Shown: piece after piece, positions 12,004 to 23,219 of the stretch
How the letters are laid out: every line of letters begins with the position of its first letter
How positions within the stretch are numbered: the first letter of the stretch is position 1
Source of the DNA: Sporopachydermia quercuum
Lineage: Eukaryota; Ascomycota; Sporopachydermiomycetes; Sporopachydermiales; Sporopachydermiaceae
Direction of reading: 5' to 3'
Assembly (NCBI GenBank): GCA_001599295.1
Contig: BCGN01000007.1
Span: forward strand, 770,470-834,469
Length of the DNA: 64,000 nucleotides
Made by a program: the position numbers and the translations under genes
The notes under the pieces: generated by a model
Database searches by the model: none
Seen by the model: only the letters and a program-made list of their open reading frames with translations
What the model was told of the DNA's origin: nothing

Positions 12004-15000
12004 CAACAGAACGTAGAGACTATTACTGCCAAGACAACTTTTTTTCATTTCTGACTAAGGGTAATAATGAAATCGGTTGAGCCAATCCATTAACTTAACT
12101 TGAAAGATAAGCTGAAAGAGCGTGCTTCACAAGAATTGTTCTAAGATTATGACTTACTTCATTTGAACGAATCATGACTAGTTGTATGAAATCCTCTAAC
12201 AATCATAGATGTCAAATTTGTAAATGAGGTCAATAATGTATTCTTGGTGTTGAACAAAAAACGTTCTCTTTAATATCTGTCTGATCAAAAGATTGGGATT
12301 ATTTGCTAATGCGTTAAAGTAATTTCTTTAAATACTGATTGTGAAGGAAAGAGAATAAGTTTCCGTGAGCTAGGGAATTCACCATAGGAAAATGCATTTC
12401 TAGTTTACTCTTCAGTGCACGTAGTACGCGATTACGAACATCAATATAGACTGTCTCATACTTAGTTATGTCTTAACGATATACAAATCGTCGTAGAAAT
12501 TTGATTTTTTGTTCAATCTAAACAGTCATAGATCTGCTAAAAGATGAAAGAATGAGGCGGATTAACTACAATCCAACATAATTTGTATGAAGTTAGTTGA
12601 AATGCAGTGGCCTAATCTCATTTTTGTCAGTCAACAGATTAAATTCTGCATAGTTGATCAAATGCAACAGCATTCGAAGCATATACTTCTTAAAATGACT
12701 AACGAACTTCGGAAAATCATTTGAGTTTTTCACTTGCCTCTTTCAGTTAAACCTTAATTTAGGTTGAGCGAAGCTCAAGTTTATATGGAAGTATAGAAGG
12801 AGTTTCAATAAAGAAAACCAAATTCGATTAGCATCAAACTAAAAATATTTAAAGATAGTTTGCACTTAGTCAATGTAACAGAAAGAAATAAATGTTCAAA
12901 AAAACAACTTATCTTCATTCGAGTATCTACAGTTTGATGAGAGGCAACCTAACTTGACAGACTTATTTAACTTACCAAAAGCCTAAGTAAGGTTTCACTA
13001 GAGATTGAATTTTCACATGGAACTGGCTATAGTAATTNAGAGATGAGCATATCTCTATTTTCAATAATAAAGGACAACCTAGCAATTTGTGAGTATAAGA
13101 AAAGTAAACAGTTACATAGAACTTGCACTGTATTTGGCTTGCAATGATGCTGATTACTGCAGTTTCTGTATTTTTTCTACTCCCATTCGGAGAAGAAATC
13201 CCCATTTTCGGGCAGCTTCAGTAACTGTGTATTTTGGGTCTTGTTACAGTTTCTTATACTTGTTTATTTTTATCAGGAAAAAGATCGATTTCTTTTTTGA
13301 GAAAGCTTTATTCATATCTATTGATGATCTACTACCTCCAACTTCTGCTTTAGTGAAATTGTTATACTAAGAGCACCACTCTTTCTGGAGACTCTTTCTG
13401 CGGCTACTCATCCAAACAAGATTCTCCTGCCTACTAAACACAATCATCAATTTTTCTTTCTATGCTTTGCTCATAAGTGTCTCATTCAGAAAGAGCATAC
13501 GAGATTTTAATCGCGAAAGCTGATAACAAATTTTAATCTATAGCATCAATTTAAGTTCACTCACCCATATCAGACGACTGTCATATCTACATCAATTCGT
13601 TCACAACTCCTTATATGAATGAAGTAGCATTCGTAAAATATCAGACGAGAGAAGAGAAAAAGATAGAAAGCTATTAGTTTAATAGTACAGCTCATTGAGG
13701 ATAAATGTAATTTTTTATCCTTAAAGATCACTCCTTGCACTACCGGGCAAAGTTAGTATTAAGCAAAGTATAGAACCAATTTTGATTATTAATGGGTTAT
13801 CACTCATTAATAGTATCACCTGAATGTTTATATAATTCTAGGGTTTGAAGATCTTAGATTTTATTAGCTAGATATAAAATAGAACGATCTAGTATTTTAC
13901 CTTTTATGTGTATCAAGAAATCACGTTCATAACACGAAAGATAATAGAAAGTACAGATCGGCCTCTCAACTGGACACATACGTTCCTACTTATTCTCAGG
14001 GAACAATACCACCCAGAATCGGTAGAATCTACGGTGAAGTCGTACTTGACTGTCCTATAATATTAAAAAAATAGTATTTCTAACAAAAATATTGCTTCTC
14101 GTTTACCTTCCATGCCAGTCCCTCTTTTTCCAAATCTGAAATGAGAAAAAGAAGAAGCTTGTTACATGCACCGATAAGGCTAATTCACTATCTCAAAATT
14201 AATAGCTATCTGCCTAATTGATAACACTATATTATATTATTTTTAAAGTTTGATAGCAATCTTAAGTCTAGTTCAAATAAGTAAAAACTCATGGATTAAT
14301 GAAGGAAGGTAAATACTTATCATTGGCCTTCATGGTCTGTTTTGAGAGATAGAGCAACAGAGGTCATTGGATCTTATGATCTATTGAAATTGATAGGGCT
14401 CAAGACTCAGCAGCAAGCGATAAAATCTCTATCAATGGGTTTCTGGAGCAGATTTAAATTAAAATTGTTTGTTAGAATATAAGTTACTTAACTGATATTG
14501 AGCGAATGCCTTTGCATATGGAGAATATTGAAACTCTTTACAAAACCACAGTGGTCACTACAGGATAATGTTTTTACCTCACAATTAGCTGGTAGTAGTC
14601 ACAAGTTATAAGTTAAGTGTATTTTCCCGTACTTATTGAGTTTTGTTAATTTTGTAGTAAAGCAACCTATAATTTTCAAGCGTAGCATCATTGATTGCAT
14701 GCTTGTTCAGTTGAAGATAGCCTATGAAACGTTTTTCCACAGTCGAAGAAAGAATGTTTTCACTCGAATGTTCTATTTAGTTTTCATAGAACTAAGTAAA
14801 AAGTTAACATTTCAAAGGAAACCAACTGAATATTTGATTTTCAGTTTTATCATAAGTAAAATCCCGGCTTTTCTTAGACTGATTGACCAGTTTACGTTTG
14901 GTAGAGCCCCTTCATATCAAGGGAAAGAATAATTTTTGAAAGTATTTGTATCTCATTGGCTCCAAAATNAAAGATAATACCTGATATCCCACTTGTTCCA

Positions 15001-15124
15001 AAAATAAGTTCTAAGACTAGCGACTTATGATCACTACGCTACATTGTCAAAATATTAAAAGATCTAATTAAACTTAGAATAATAGAAACAAAGACTCAAA
15101 ATGAAACAAAAATAATGAAATTAC

Positions 15125-16768
15125 TTAATTTGGCTCGTTATTGATCTCTGACAAAAAAGCGTAGTATCTTGGAGCACACTTTGCTCTCCATGATTTACCC
15201 CAAATGATCATTGGAATGGCCATTCCTACGCTAGCTAAAACTAGCATTCCAAAGCAGAAAATAGCCCAGCCATATCCTGAAGTGTTAATGAAAGGTTGAA
15301 CTGAATAACTGATTGCAAAGTTGATCATGGACGAGCACATTGCCAATACAACAACTAATTCACCAGAGATACCTCTGAAAGAGTCCATAGCATAACTTGT
15401 GGCAATACCACAAGCTGAAACTTGATGAGCAATCATGAAACATAATCCGACGGCAACAACTGGCCAGGAAGCACCTGCTTGAGCTCCCCATCCATACATC
15501 ATATAGCCTAATGCTGCGTAAATAAATGAGAAGGCCAGTGTATATAGTCTCATCTCTGGCTCTTTAATACCATTATTTCTCTTAGCAAGAAAGATAACAA
15601 CATAATCGGAAACAAAACCTGTAAGCCAACCAATAATATTACCAATAAAGGCTCCAAAACAAATCAAACCGGTAGTAGTAGTTGAAAANTTGTATGGATT
15701 GTCCGTGAGAATTTCAGAAATCGTGTTAAAGGAAACAATTCCTGCAGTGCAACCGAAAGCAAAAATGAATCCAGAGATAACAACATTGGGGAAAGTCCAT
15801 AAGAAGAAAGGTCTTCTGAAATACCGCCAGTAGGTTGTTCGGTCTTCAGGGAAATAAACCCAGAGTTTTAACATTTCTCTATAAGATCTCTTAGGGAATA
15901 ATGAACCATTTGATACCTTTTCACTTACATCAACAGCAGCTTTTGACTTCTCTTTATTGTTCAGGCTACTGTCGCTAGTACTATCGATAGTAAGAACTAT
16001 ATTTGAAGAAGTGTTGTCCAATAATTCTCCAGTTTGAGCATTGAATAAAAATCTAGGGAATAAAGTTTCCTCGAAAGTAAAAAAAAGCAAGAAAAGGACG
16101 ACCCCGTCGATAATAGCTACAATGTATTGGGACCATCTCCATCCGACAGCATCTGCAATTTTTCCACCGGAAATCAAACCAATAACGGAACCAAGTTGCT
16201 GACCAAATAAGTATACGGAGATCATTCTACCTCTTTCGTGAACAAAAAACATATCAAAAACAGCTAATTGAATTACTGCTTGGTAAGCACTTGTTCCGAA
16301 ACCGTTCAATACCATAGCTAAAAACCATTGAGCAACACCAGTGAATCTACCTAACCAGATGCCGGCACCTAAGCAGAGCAATGTTGTAGCAATGAAGACA
16401 GGACGCCTACCGATTTTCATGGCTGCTGGAATCCAAAATATATTAACAAATCCTAATAACAAATAATTCAAAGCAGATCCACCATTCATTTTGTCAATTG
16501 ACACTCCTGTTTCTTCAGAAACAGTTGTCCAAGCAGCACCAAGAGTATTCTCACCAAATGAAAATGCGCAGGCATATAAAGCCACTAAAAATAGCTGATA
16601 GTATTTCTTCCATTTTGGCCATGTGAGTGTATCACTTCCACAAGTAGTTGGCGCTGGAATGAGGATAATTTCTGAATTGTCATTTGCATGTTTAGCCAGT
16701 GAACTGTGGTTTAAATCAACCAAATATTCAGAACCAGGAACGCCATCAACGTATTCTACCTTGTTCAT
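15125..16768 (-). CDS. MFS transporter, DHA1/Hol1-like
   Basis: A 547-aa major facilitator with the N-terminal pattern EYLVDLNH ... IILIPAP ... LTWPKWKKYY found in fungal DHA1-type transporters of the Hol1 group. These act at the plasma membrane on polyamines, cations or drugs. The A-like loop motif is KIGRRPVF, and a FEETLFPRF segment follows the sixth membrane span. The long central cytosolic loop is Ser/Asn/Asp-rich. The start is the only in-frame ATG before the conserved N-terminal pattern. One codon contains an N. It is divergent from a fructosyl-amino-acid oxidase gene with 1.8 kb between the two starts. A role in importing the oxidase substrate is possible but is inference from position only. 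Confidence 0.85.
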   Translation of the reverse strand: MNKVEYVDGVPGSEYLVDLNHSSLAKHANDNSEIILIPAPTTCGSDTLTWPKWKKYYQLFLVALYACAFSFGENTLGAAWTTVSEETGVSIDKMNGGSALNYLLLGFVNIFWIPAAMKIGRRPVFIATTLLCLGAGIWLGRFTGVAQWFLAMVLNGFGTSAYQAVIQLAVFDMFFVHERGRMISVYLFGQQLGSVIGLISGGKIADAVGWRWSQYIVAIIDGVVLFLLFFTFEETLFPRFLFNAQTGELLDNTSSNIVLTIDSTSDSSLNNKEKSKAAVDVSEKVSNGSLFPKRSYREMLKLWVYFPEDRTTYWRYFRRPFFLWTFPNVVISGFIFAFGCTAGIVSFNTISEILTDNPYXFSTTTTGLICFGAFIGNIIGWLTGFVSDYVVIFLAKRNNGIKEPEMRLYTLAFSFIYAALGYMMYGWGAQAGASWPVVAVGLCFMIAHQVSACGIATSYAMDSFRGISGELVVVLAMCSSMINFAISYSVQPFINTSGYGWAIFCFGMLVLASVGMAIPMIIWGKSWRAKCAPRYYAFLSEINNEPN

Positions 16769-16979
16769 CTTGTATTAATAGTTGAACTAGTAGCAATAAG
16801 TTCTAAAATGAAACTTCAGAGTCTAGTAATGTAGTTGACTGTAAGTTATAATATTGATAGAGTGCTCTATGCATAATAGCTAGCTACTGTCCAGTCTATA
16901 CTCAAAACTTAGTGAAGAGTATGAATGAAGAGTAACAACTGCGAAGTTAAAAAAAAATTATGTTGGAGAAATCCTTTCG

Positions 16980-16987
16980 TTTATAAA
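16980..16987 (-). promoter_or_regulatory. Candidate TATA box of the MFS gene
   Basis: TTTATAAA about 212 bp upstream of the MFS ATG. Confidence 0.35.
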
Positions 16988-17534
16988 TGTCATCAATGTC
17001 AGTGATGGTACTTCAATTTGTTCATCAGGCACAATAAAGCCCTAATGGTGAACTAACAAAAACACTAATGGCGCATTAAGTACTAGCTAATCTTCGATCA
17101 AACTTATTCTCCGTAGATTAGATTGGAATTAGATTTAGAGATATTTCAGGCCTTTCAATAGTGACCATAATAGGGAACAACATTAAATGTCACTATTTCC
17201 GATCAAAGGTATAAAGCTACATACTGTTGAAGAGTTTCTAAGAAAGGACCATTGAGCTTATCTATCAAACGAATTATGTGAATACTAGCATATTGATCGT
17301 CGATAACGCATCTAGTTCATGAACTGTTGTGAACTTAGAAAATTCAAATACAAATCGCTATCTTATCAATATGTTTTGACTACAATAAGAATTAACTTCT
17401 TTAAGTTTCACATAAGTCATCGCTTCATGAAGAAATCTACAGTGATCCAGGGGAATCATAAATCAGTGGAAGGTCGACCCGTAAAAAAGTTTGGGCAACG
17501 AAACACACTGTATGGAAAATCGCATAAGTAGGTT

Positions 17535-18283
17535 CAGCCGATTAGTAAATCTTGTTAAATTGGTAGAACAATTACTCTTCAAAATACCGAAGATGGTTAT
17601 CAAAGGTCGTTAAGGTTAAAGTTCACATTAAGGTTTTGATTTTCAACCGATTTGTCCAGAAAAATAAACTTTTCGGGTTTTATCTCTTAACCCTCTGTTT
17701 TAGTGCCTCTAATCAAGCATCTTAGAGTATGAGTGGGTTAGTAAAGGTCTGTTTCTCGGTATCAACCGATTAGTTAAATTGGTAACGGGTTTGAGCAATT
17801 ATAACCAAACGATTATTCCGTGCGCACATTTTAATTCAACAAAACTGGAGAAGGTGCTTCCTTGATTTTTGGGGACAGGATTAGCTGTTTATCATTAAAA
17901 CGGTCTATCAAGTAAGGTTAGAGCGCGGTTTACTCGGATAGGAAATTTGAGACTTAAGTTTTAACTAAGACTATTTAGCCAAAGACAAGCCTCAATAAGA
18001 AATAAACCATATCGGGAGAACACAAGTTATTACTCCATTCTCTACCTTGAGCGAAACGGATTTGAGTGATGGAAGGTGAATCCTTTTCAGTGGATAGATT
18101 GTTATTAAATAAAGCTCATTTCTTCTTATTATTCAAAGAGAGAAAGTAATATCACCATACTATGAGATCATGGCTTGATCTACCACACGATCAAGATTGG
18201 AAAAGGAGTATTCTCCAATTGGNTTTGCATTCTAGACGCATTTGTTTATTAAGTCGTTTTACTAATTCATTGTCAATCGGCTG
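17535..18283. promoter_or_regulatory. Cluster of four CA(A/G)CCGATT elements
   Basis: CAGCCGATT at 17535-17543, CAACCGATT at 17644-17652 and 17763-17771, and CAGCCGATT on the minus strand at 18275-18283. The CCG core is compatible with half-site binding by Zn2Cys6 regulators, and one such regulator is encoded beyond the oxidase. Binding is inference. Confidence 0.45.
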
Positions 18284-18441
18284 ACTCATCAGTAACTATA
18301 GCATATTTTTACCCTGTTTCCTCGTTAGCAGTTAATTGCGTTCTGTTCCCAGAGAATATAAANACATTGGATCATGTTATTATTAAACCTGTCTAGTTAC
18401 CGTTTGAATTGTTCAACTACAGTACATGTGCATTAGAAAAA

Positions 18442-18449
18442 TATAAATA
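18442..18449 (+). promoter_or_regulatory. Candidate TATA box of the oxidase gene
   Basis: TATAAATA, 140-147 bp upstream of the ATG at 18589. Confidence 0.5.
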
Positions 18450-18588
18450 CCGAGAACACAGACTTATCAACTACTCTATTGATATTTAAACGTATATATC
18501 ACTCAACCAATCAAAAATATGATAATAGAGTCAAAGGACCAATTCGATAACAACAACCCTACACTATTTCTTGCAAGAGGATTTACCT

Positions 18589-19893
18589 ATGTCAACTGAT
18601 AAAAACAGTAGCATTTTGATCATTGGTGCAGGCACCTTTGGTTTATCATCTGCTTTGCATTTAGCAAGAGATGGTTATACTAACATTACCTGCTTTGACA
18701 AATATCCAGTGCCTTCTCCAATCTCTGCTGGTAACGACAGCAACAAGATGGTAGATTATGAATACTATTCACCTGGCGAGAAAATTCCTGCAACTGATAG
18801 AATAAGAATGGAGGCCAAGGATCTATGGGGATCTGATCCTGTTTTCAAACCGTACTACCATCCAGTTGGATTCATTTTTGCTGCTTGTTCTGACGAAGTG
18901 TTGAATAGTAGAGAGAGGGCAAGGAATATTGTTTCGGCTAAGGGAACCAAATATGAATATTTGAATACTCAAGAAGGGTTCAAGAAGCATCTACCTGTGT
19001 TAAGCGGACCTTTATCTGGCTGGAAGGGATATTTGATGAATGATGATGATGGATGGTTGCATGCTAGAGACTCTCTGATATCTGCGTATAAAGAGTGTTT
19101 AAAGTTTGGTGTTAAATTTGTTTTCGGAGAAAATGAAGGAGAAATTGAAAAATTAGAAAAGGCCGGCAGCAAAGTTGTTGGAATAGTTTCAAAGTCTGGT
19201 ATTTTATACAAAGGAGACAAAGTAGTAGTATGCGCAGGAGCTAATGCTGTCAAAATCTTGGATTTCAAGCTTCAGCTACAAGCCAAGGCTTTCACTGTCG
19301 CCCATGTTCAATTGACAAAGGAAGAAGCGGAAACATTCAAAGATCAGCCTGTTTTATTCAACGTTGAAAGAGGTTTCTTCTTTGAACCCGATGAGAATAT
19401 TGAATTGAAGATCTGTAACGAGTTTCCTGGTTATACTAATCTTGACGAAAATGGAGATTCCATCCCATTGTTTACCGATGAGATCCCATTAGAGGCAGCG
19501 AATGCTATCAGAGATTTACTGAGAGAGACAGTTCCCGAATACGCCGATAGACCTTTTGTTAAGACAAGAAGCTGCTGGTGCACTGATTCACCTGATCGTG
19601 AGCTCATTTTATGCGAGCATCCTGAATATACAAATTTGGTGCTGGCCTCGGGTGACTCGGGTATGGGTTTCATGTTGATGCCAGTTATTGGAAAGTATGT
19701 CACCAAGCTTGTTAAAGGAGGCGAAGCGGAATTCACCGAAGAAGAAAGAAATGTCTGGAAATGGAGGCCAGAAACTTCCTCTAGCAGAGATAACGTTCAA
19801 AAGAGATTTGGAGGTAAAGGAGTTGTTACTGATATTAGAAGCATCAAAGAATGGGTGTCTGCTTCAAACCCTGAACCCCATTCTATCTTCTAA
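18589..19893 (+). CDS. Fructosyl amino acid oxidase (amadoriase)
   Basis: A 434-aa FAD-dependent amine oxidase of the monomeric sarcosine oxidase fold, closest by motif to fungal fructosyl-amino-acid oxidases. These oxidise Amadori products to glucosone, free amino acid and H2O2. The FAD site is IIGAGTFGLSSA (GxGxxG at residues 13-18), followed by YPVPSPISAGND, a segment typical of amadoriases. Near the C-terminus RSCWCTDSPDRELILCEHP matches the flavin-attachment region; Cys329 aligns with the covalent FAD cysteine of sarcosine oxidase. GDSGMGFMLMPVIGK and WKWRPE are also typical. The C-terminus (PEPHSIF) has no SKL-type peroxisomal signal, which many relatives have. The ATG at 18589 fits the usual distance to the FAD motif. 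Sarcosine or pipecolate oxidase is a less likely alternative. Confidence 0.85.
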   Translation: MSTDKNSSILIIGAGTFGLSSALHLARDGYTNITCFDKYPVPSPISAGNDSNKMVDYEYYSPGEKIPATDRIRMEAKDLWGSDPVFKPYYHPVGFIFAACSDEVLNSRERARNIVSAKGTKYEYLNTQEGFKKHLPVLSGPLSGWKGYLMNDDDGWLHARDSLISAYKECLKFGVKFVFGENEGEIEKLEKAGSKVVGIVSKSGILYKGDKVVVCAGANAVKILDFKLQLQAKAFTVAHVQLTKEEAETFKDQPVLFNVERGFFFEPDENIELKICNEFPGYTNLDENGDSIPLFTDEIPLEAANAIRDLLRETVPEYADRPFVKTRSCWCTDSPDRELILCEHPEYTNLVLASGDSGMGFMLMPVIGKYVTKLVKGGEAEFTEEERNVWKWRPETSSSRDNVQKRFGGKGVVTDIRSIKEWVSASNPEPHSIF

Positions 19894-20953
19894 TGCCGAA
19901 TAAAAAGAAGGAAACAAACAGTACAAGAAGATCATCCATTGTTTAAATGCAATAAAAAGAAGGGAATCTTGTCCGACTAATCATTTTTACATTCCTGTAA
20001 TAGTTATAGATGTAATGATTTTCAACCAATCATAAGCCATAAACTTCTGTAGGACGGTAACTCGTGCTTTAGATTTCTGAATCTTTTCAGAGCTTTAGAC
20101 ATCTCAAGCTCGGTAATTCATCAAATCCTACTGAAATACAACTTAAGCCTACCGGAATGTAGAAATCCCATTGCCATTATTGCTGTCATTTACAGTAAGT
20201 CATTGGAAATAGAAAGACCGAAATCTGGCCTTTCCGCTGAAGCACCTAAGATTTTATTCTGATTATTCTATCATCACGTGCTATGGTTACATGTAACATA
20301 TAAGGTTTGAGTATTTTTTGTGGTTTTTTCGCTTACAATTTTTACCTGCCTAATTGGGAAATGACTGGTGAAATATTTCTGAAGTATCTACCATACTTGT
20401 TCGTTCAAATCCTTAATAGAGACTAAAGCACTGAATCCTTATTGTAGATAGTCTTCTACAAAAAATCATTATTCTTTGACTATCTAGGGTTTCATTGACA
20501 ATAGCCTTCCACTTGACAAAGGAATTTATGGATGTTCACTATGTTTCATATATCGCTAAAATTACTACAGTATTCTAATCTCCAGTATTACGTATTGAAG
20601 ACCAAAGAACAAATATCAGTGAGCCTATTTCTTAAGATATGATTTGGTTTATTCTTATACGATGCTTACATCTTAAAAATTTCAGCAAATTATTCGCTAT
20701 GATCTCTCTTGCATGGGCTACCCATTCTCATTTTTGCAGTTTTTGCTTTGCAATTTCCAACCCTTTCTCAACAATTTGCTTCCCCAATAGAGCAACCGAT
20801 TTCATTAATGTTAAATTTGACTCTTCAGGAATGTCCAATCAAATACACATGCTCAATGAAAAAACAAAATAGCAACAACCTTCAGACGCAATATAAAATG
20901 ATGGAATACCCTTTTTCTTCCCCGATGAACATTAACCCTGTCAAACACAAGTT
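19894..20953. other. Convergent intergenic, 1.1 kb
   Basis: Between the 3' ends of the oxidase (+) and the first Zn2Cys6 gene (-). It holds one CACGTG (20275-20280) and one CAACCGATT (20793-20801). A 68-codon open frame near 20040-20250 has no start codon and no recognised domain. No gene is supported. Confidence 0.55.
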
Positions 20954-23219
20954 TTAATTGCTGCCCCAATCAGCCAACAGACGATCTTGAATATGTCTTG
21001 TTTCCCATCCACAACTCTCTTTTACTCTTTTCAGAAGCCTTATAATCGTGCTCTGCTTCACCTTACTGTCAACCAACTGACCAGCTACTACTGTTAGTAA
21101 AATAATCTAAGTACAAATAATCTTCTATCAACCGTCATATCATTTCCTATTACTCTAAAAATACTTACCAGCATGAAGAAAATGAATGGAAAGAAGAGCA
21201 GGAGATTCCTCTTCACAACATAAGCTTATTCCTATTATTTTATCACATTCACTAGATAGTGATTGTTTCAACTGTTTACAGTATTGTAAAACATTCAATC
21301 CTCTTGGAACTGGCTTTTTCATCATTATCATTATCTTACAGGTATAGAAACATTGCATTGCTACTCCAGCTTCTGCAGGATGATAATAATAATGCACCAG
21401 CCCATGCTCATCTTCACCAGCCCATAAGGGTTCAAACTTTTGACTAACTTTTGACCTCCAAGCTTCAAGGTAATTCAACAACTCATCAGCTCGTGAATTC
21501 ATTTCTTCGTATTCATTATTATGCTCTTGAGAACAGTAATTAGTAACAAGTCCCCATATATATATGATATAGTTAGCGGCATCTCCTACACTCCATGGTG
21601 GCTCATTCATCCAATTAGAAACATCTACTTTCCATAAACTAGGATCAAATGCTAATGTATTACCTAATAACATAGATTTAGCAACTTCTTGTCTAGCAAA
21701 ACTCCAGAAAGCAGTTCTCATTGCTCCTTGTGCTTCATTGCTTATTCCTAACGTTATTGCTTGAGACATGGCACCTTTCAAGTGGCATTGCCATTCGAAA
21801 TCTGCTGGCTCAAGCATTTCGTATGCTGATAATACAACGGTAGCTATAAATGCTCGGTGCGATGATAACAGATCTGTTTTCGCTAAGGAAGTTCTAACTT
21901 GTTTTAATGTATCATTATAATACTTGATAGCAATGTTATAATCAGAATTAGATATCAACGATAACTGTTTTGCAGATATCGCCAAAAGAGATTTCAAGAT
22001 AGTTTGGTCAAAAAAAGCCATTCGAGTCACTTCTTTAGTATAATGTTTATGATCATCAAAGAGATCAAACCAAGGTCCAATACGCTCTTCAAAGTTCTGA
22101 ATTAGAAGGAGTTCATCGTATGATATTGGAATATTTAACCCATTGGACAATGAAAATTTCTGTCGTATAAGAGGTAACTTGATATTGTTATTAGGTCTTT
22201 CCAATAGATTTGATATAGCTAATCTGGACAAAGGTGAAGGATGATCTAGCTCTTGCAAAGCGGGTATTTCGAAAGGTATATCAAGATCAGGATGAGATAT
22301 TGGAATATCGTGGTTCTCATCAGGAGATGTATTCGTCAAGGATACAGCATGATCTGATGACCAATGAGTCTGTATAGATGTGCTTGATGTACTGTTGGTG
22401 GGACTGGGTGTAGATGAACCATTGGTATTAGCATTGTTATTGCTGGTAGTACTATTAGCAGTATTGGATGAGGAAAGCTCAGCTGGGCTAACTAATGGAC
22501 TGTTCAGTTCACTCGGTAATAATGTGCTATCACGATTAAGCTGATTTTCATGCCGTGATAGTCTTGTTAATTCATTTGTTATACCATCAGCGTCAATTAC
22601 CTCAAGCTCTACTATACTTGAAGGTGGTCTAGGAATGACACTGGCGGTAAGAACACCCGTAGTAGTGACAGAAGCAGTAGAAGATTTGGAAATAGGCTTA
22701 TGATCTTCCTTTAGCTTTATATTATGAACTTCATCATTCTTATTAATATTGCTTTCTCCCCTGATGCTCGCATTAGAATCTCTGACTTTATCTTTATCGC
22801 CCTCTTTGGGCTTTTCCTTATCATTATCATTTTCTTTATTCTTATCCCTGTTCTTATTCCTACTATTCTCTTTCTCTTTACCAATGCTATGAGACATGTG
22901 CCTGAAAAAGAAATCACTAGGGCGATATTGACATCTCCTGTTTGATTTAGAGCAATTTCCACATTTTGGCTTCAATTCATCACATTTCACATGACGCTGT
23001 TTACAGGTTATGCTAGCGAAATGTTAATAATGGTCATAGAAGTATATACACATCCTAGGGATCGTAGTCTTCTTACTCAGTCAAAATAGGTACTTACCAT
23101 CCTGTTCTCACACGCGTTGTACTTAATCTCTTCATCACTGGGACTCTAGTGCTTGTAGTATTGATACTACTCAAGGCGGAAATGCTATTAGTAGCGTTTC
23201 CATTATGTATACTAGTCAT
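20954..23219 (-). CDS. Zn2Cys6 transcription factor, three exons
   Basis: Exons on the minus strand: 23219-23098, 23012-21169, 21084-20954, giving 698 aa. Joining exon 1 (ending TG) to exon 2 (starting C) creates the first zinc Cys and gives CITCKQRHVKCDE...CGNC...C. This is a perfect Cx2Cx6Cx6Cx2Cx6C cluster with Cys at 41, 44, 51, 58, 61 and 68. Both introns start GTAAGT. Intron 1 (85 nt) has a TTAAC branch region; intron 2 (84 nt) has TACTAAC. The 3' exon adds a C-terminus with ESCGWETRHIQDRLLADWG, the Trp-rich helix and WG ending typical of fungal TFs with the fungal_trans_2 domain. A Ser/Asn/Thr-rich linker of about 220 residues separates the DNA-binding and regulatory parts. Target genes are unknown; the neighbouring oxidase and MFS genes are candidates by position only. 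Confidence 0.9.

Larger units (their letters stand above)
8869..15124. other. Gene-free region of about 6.2 kb
   Basis: The longest stretch of the window without a supportable gene. It lies between the 5' end of YHB1 and the 3' end of the Hol1-type transporter. All open frames are short, lack recognisable domains and are not conserved-looking. It holds an ATT microsatellite (11689-11745) and several perfect inverted repeats between 11143 and 12003. It is AT-rich throughout, with isolated N bases. It could contain a centromere, a replication origin, a long non-coding transcript or simply degenerate sequence; the sequence alone does not decide. Confidence 0.6.
16769..18588. other. Divergent promoter region, 1.8 kb
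   Basis: Shared upstream region of the MFS transporter (-) and the oxidase (+). It contains TATA-like elements for both genes and four copies of CA(A/G)CCGATT. No coding exon is seen. Confidence 0.6.

Noticed and set aside
12972-13370. Overlapping short frames on both strands (77 and 93 codons), one next to GTAAGT
   Set aside because: Neither has homology or a partner exon.
20040-20250. 68-codon plus-strand frame faintly like a cyclin fold
   Set aside because: No ATG, only about 150 bp after the oxidase stop, and no second exon; chance is sufficient.
20275-20280. ATCACGTG as a point-centromere CDEI element
   Set aside because: No AT-rich CDEII of fixed length and no CDEIII partner nearby; point centromeres are restricted to Saccharomycetaceae relatives.
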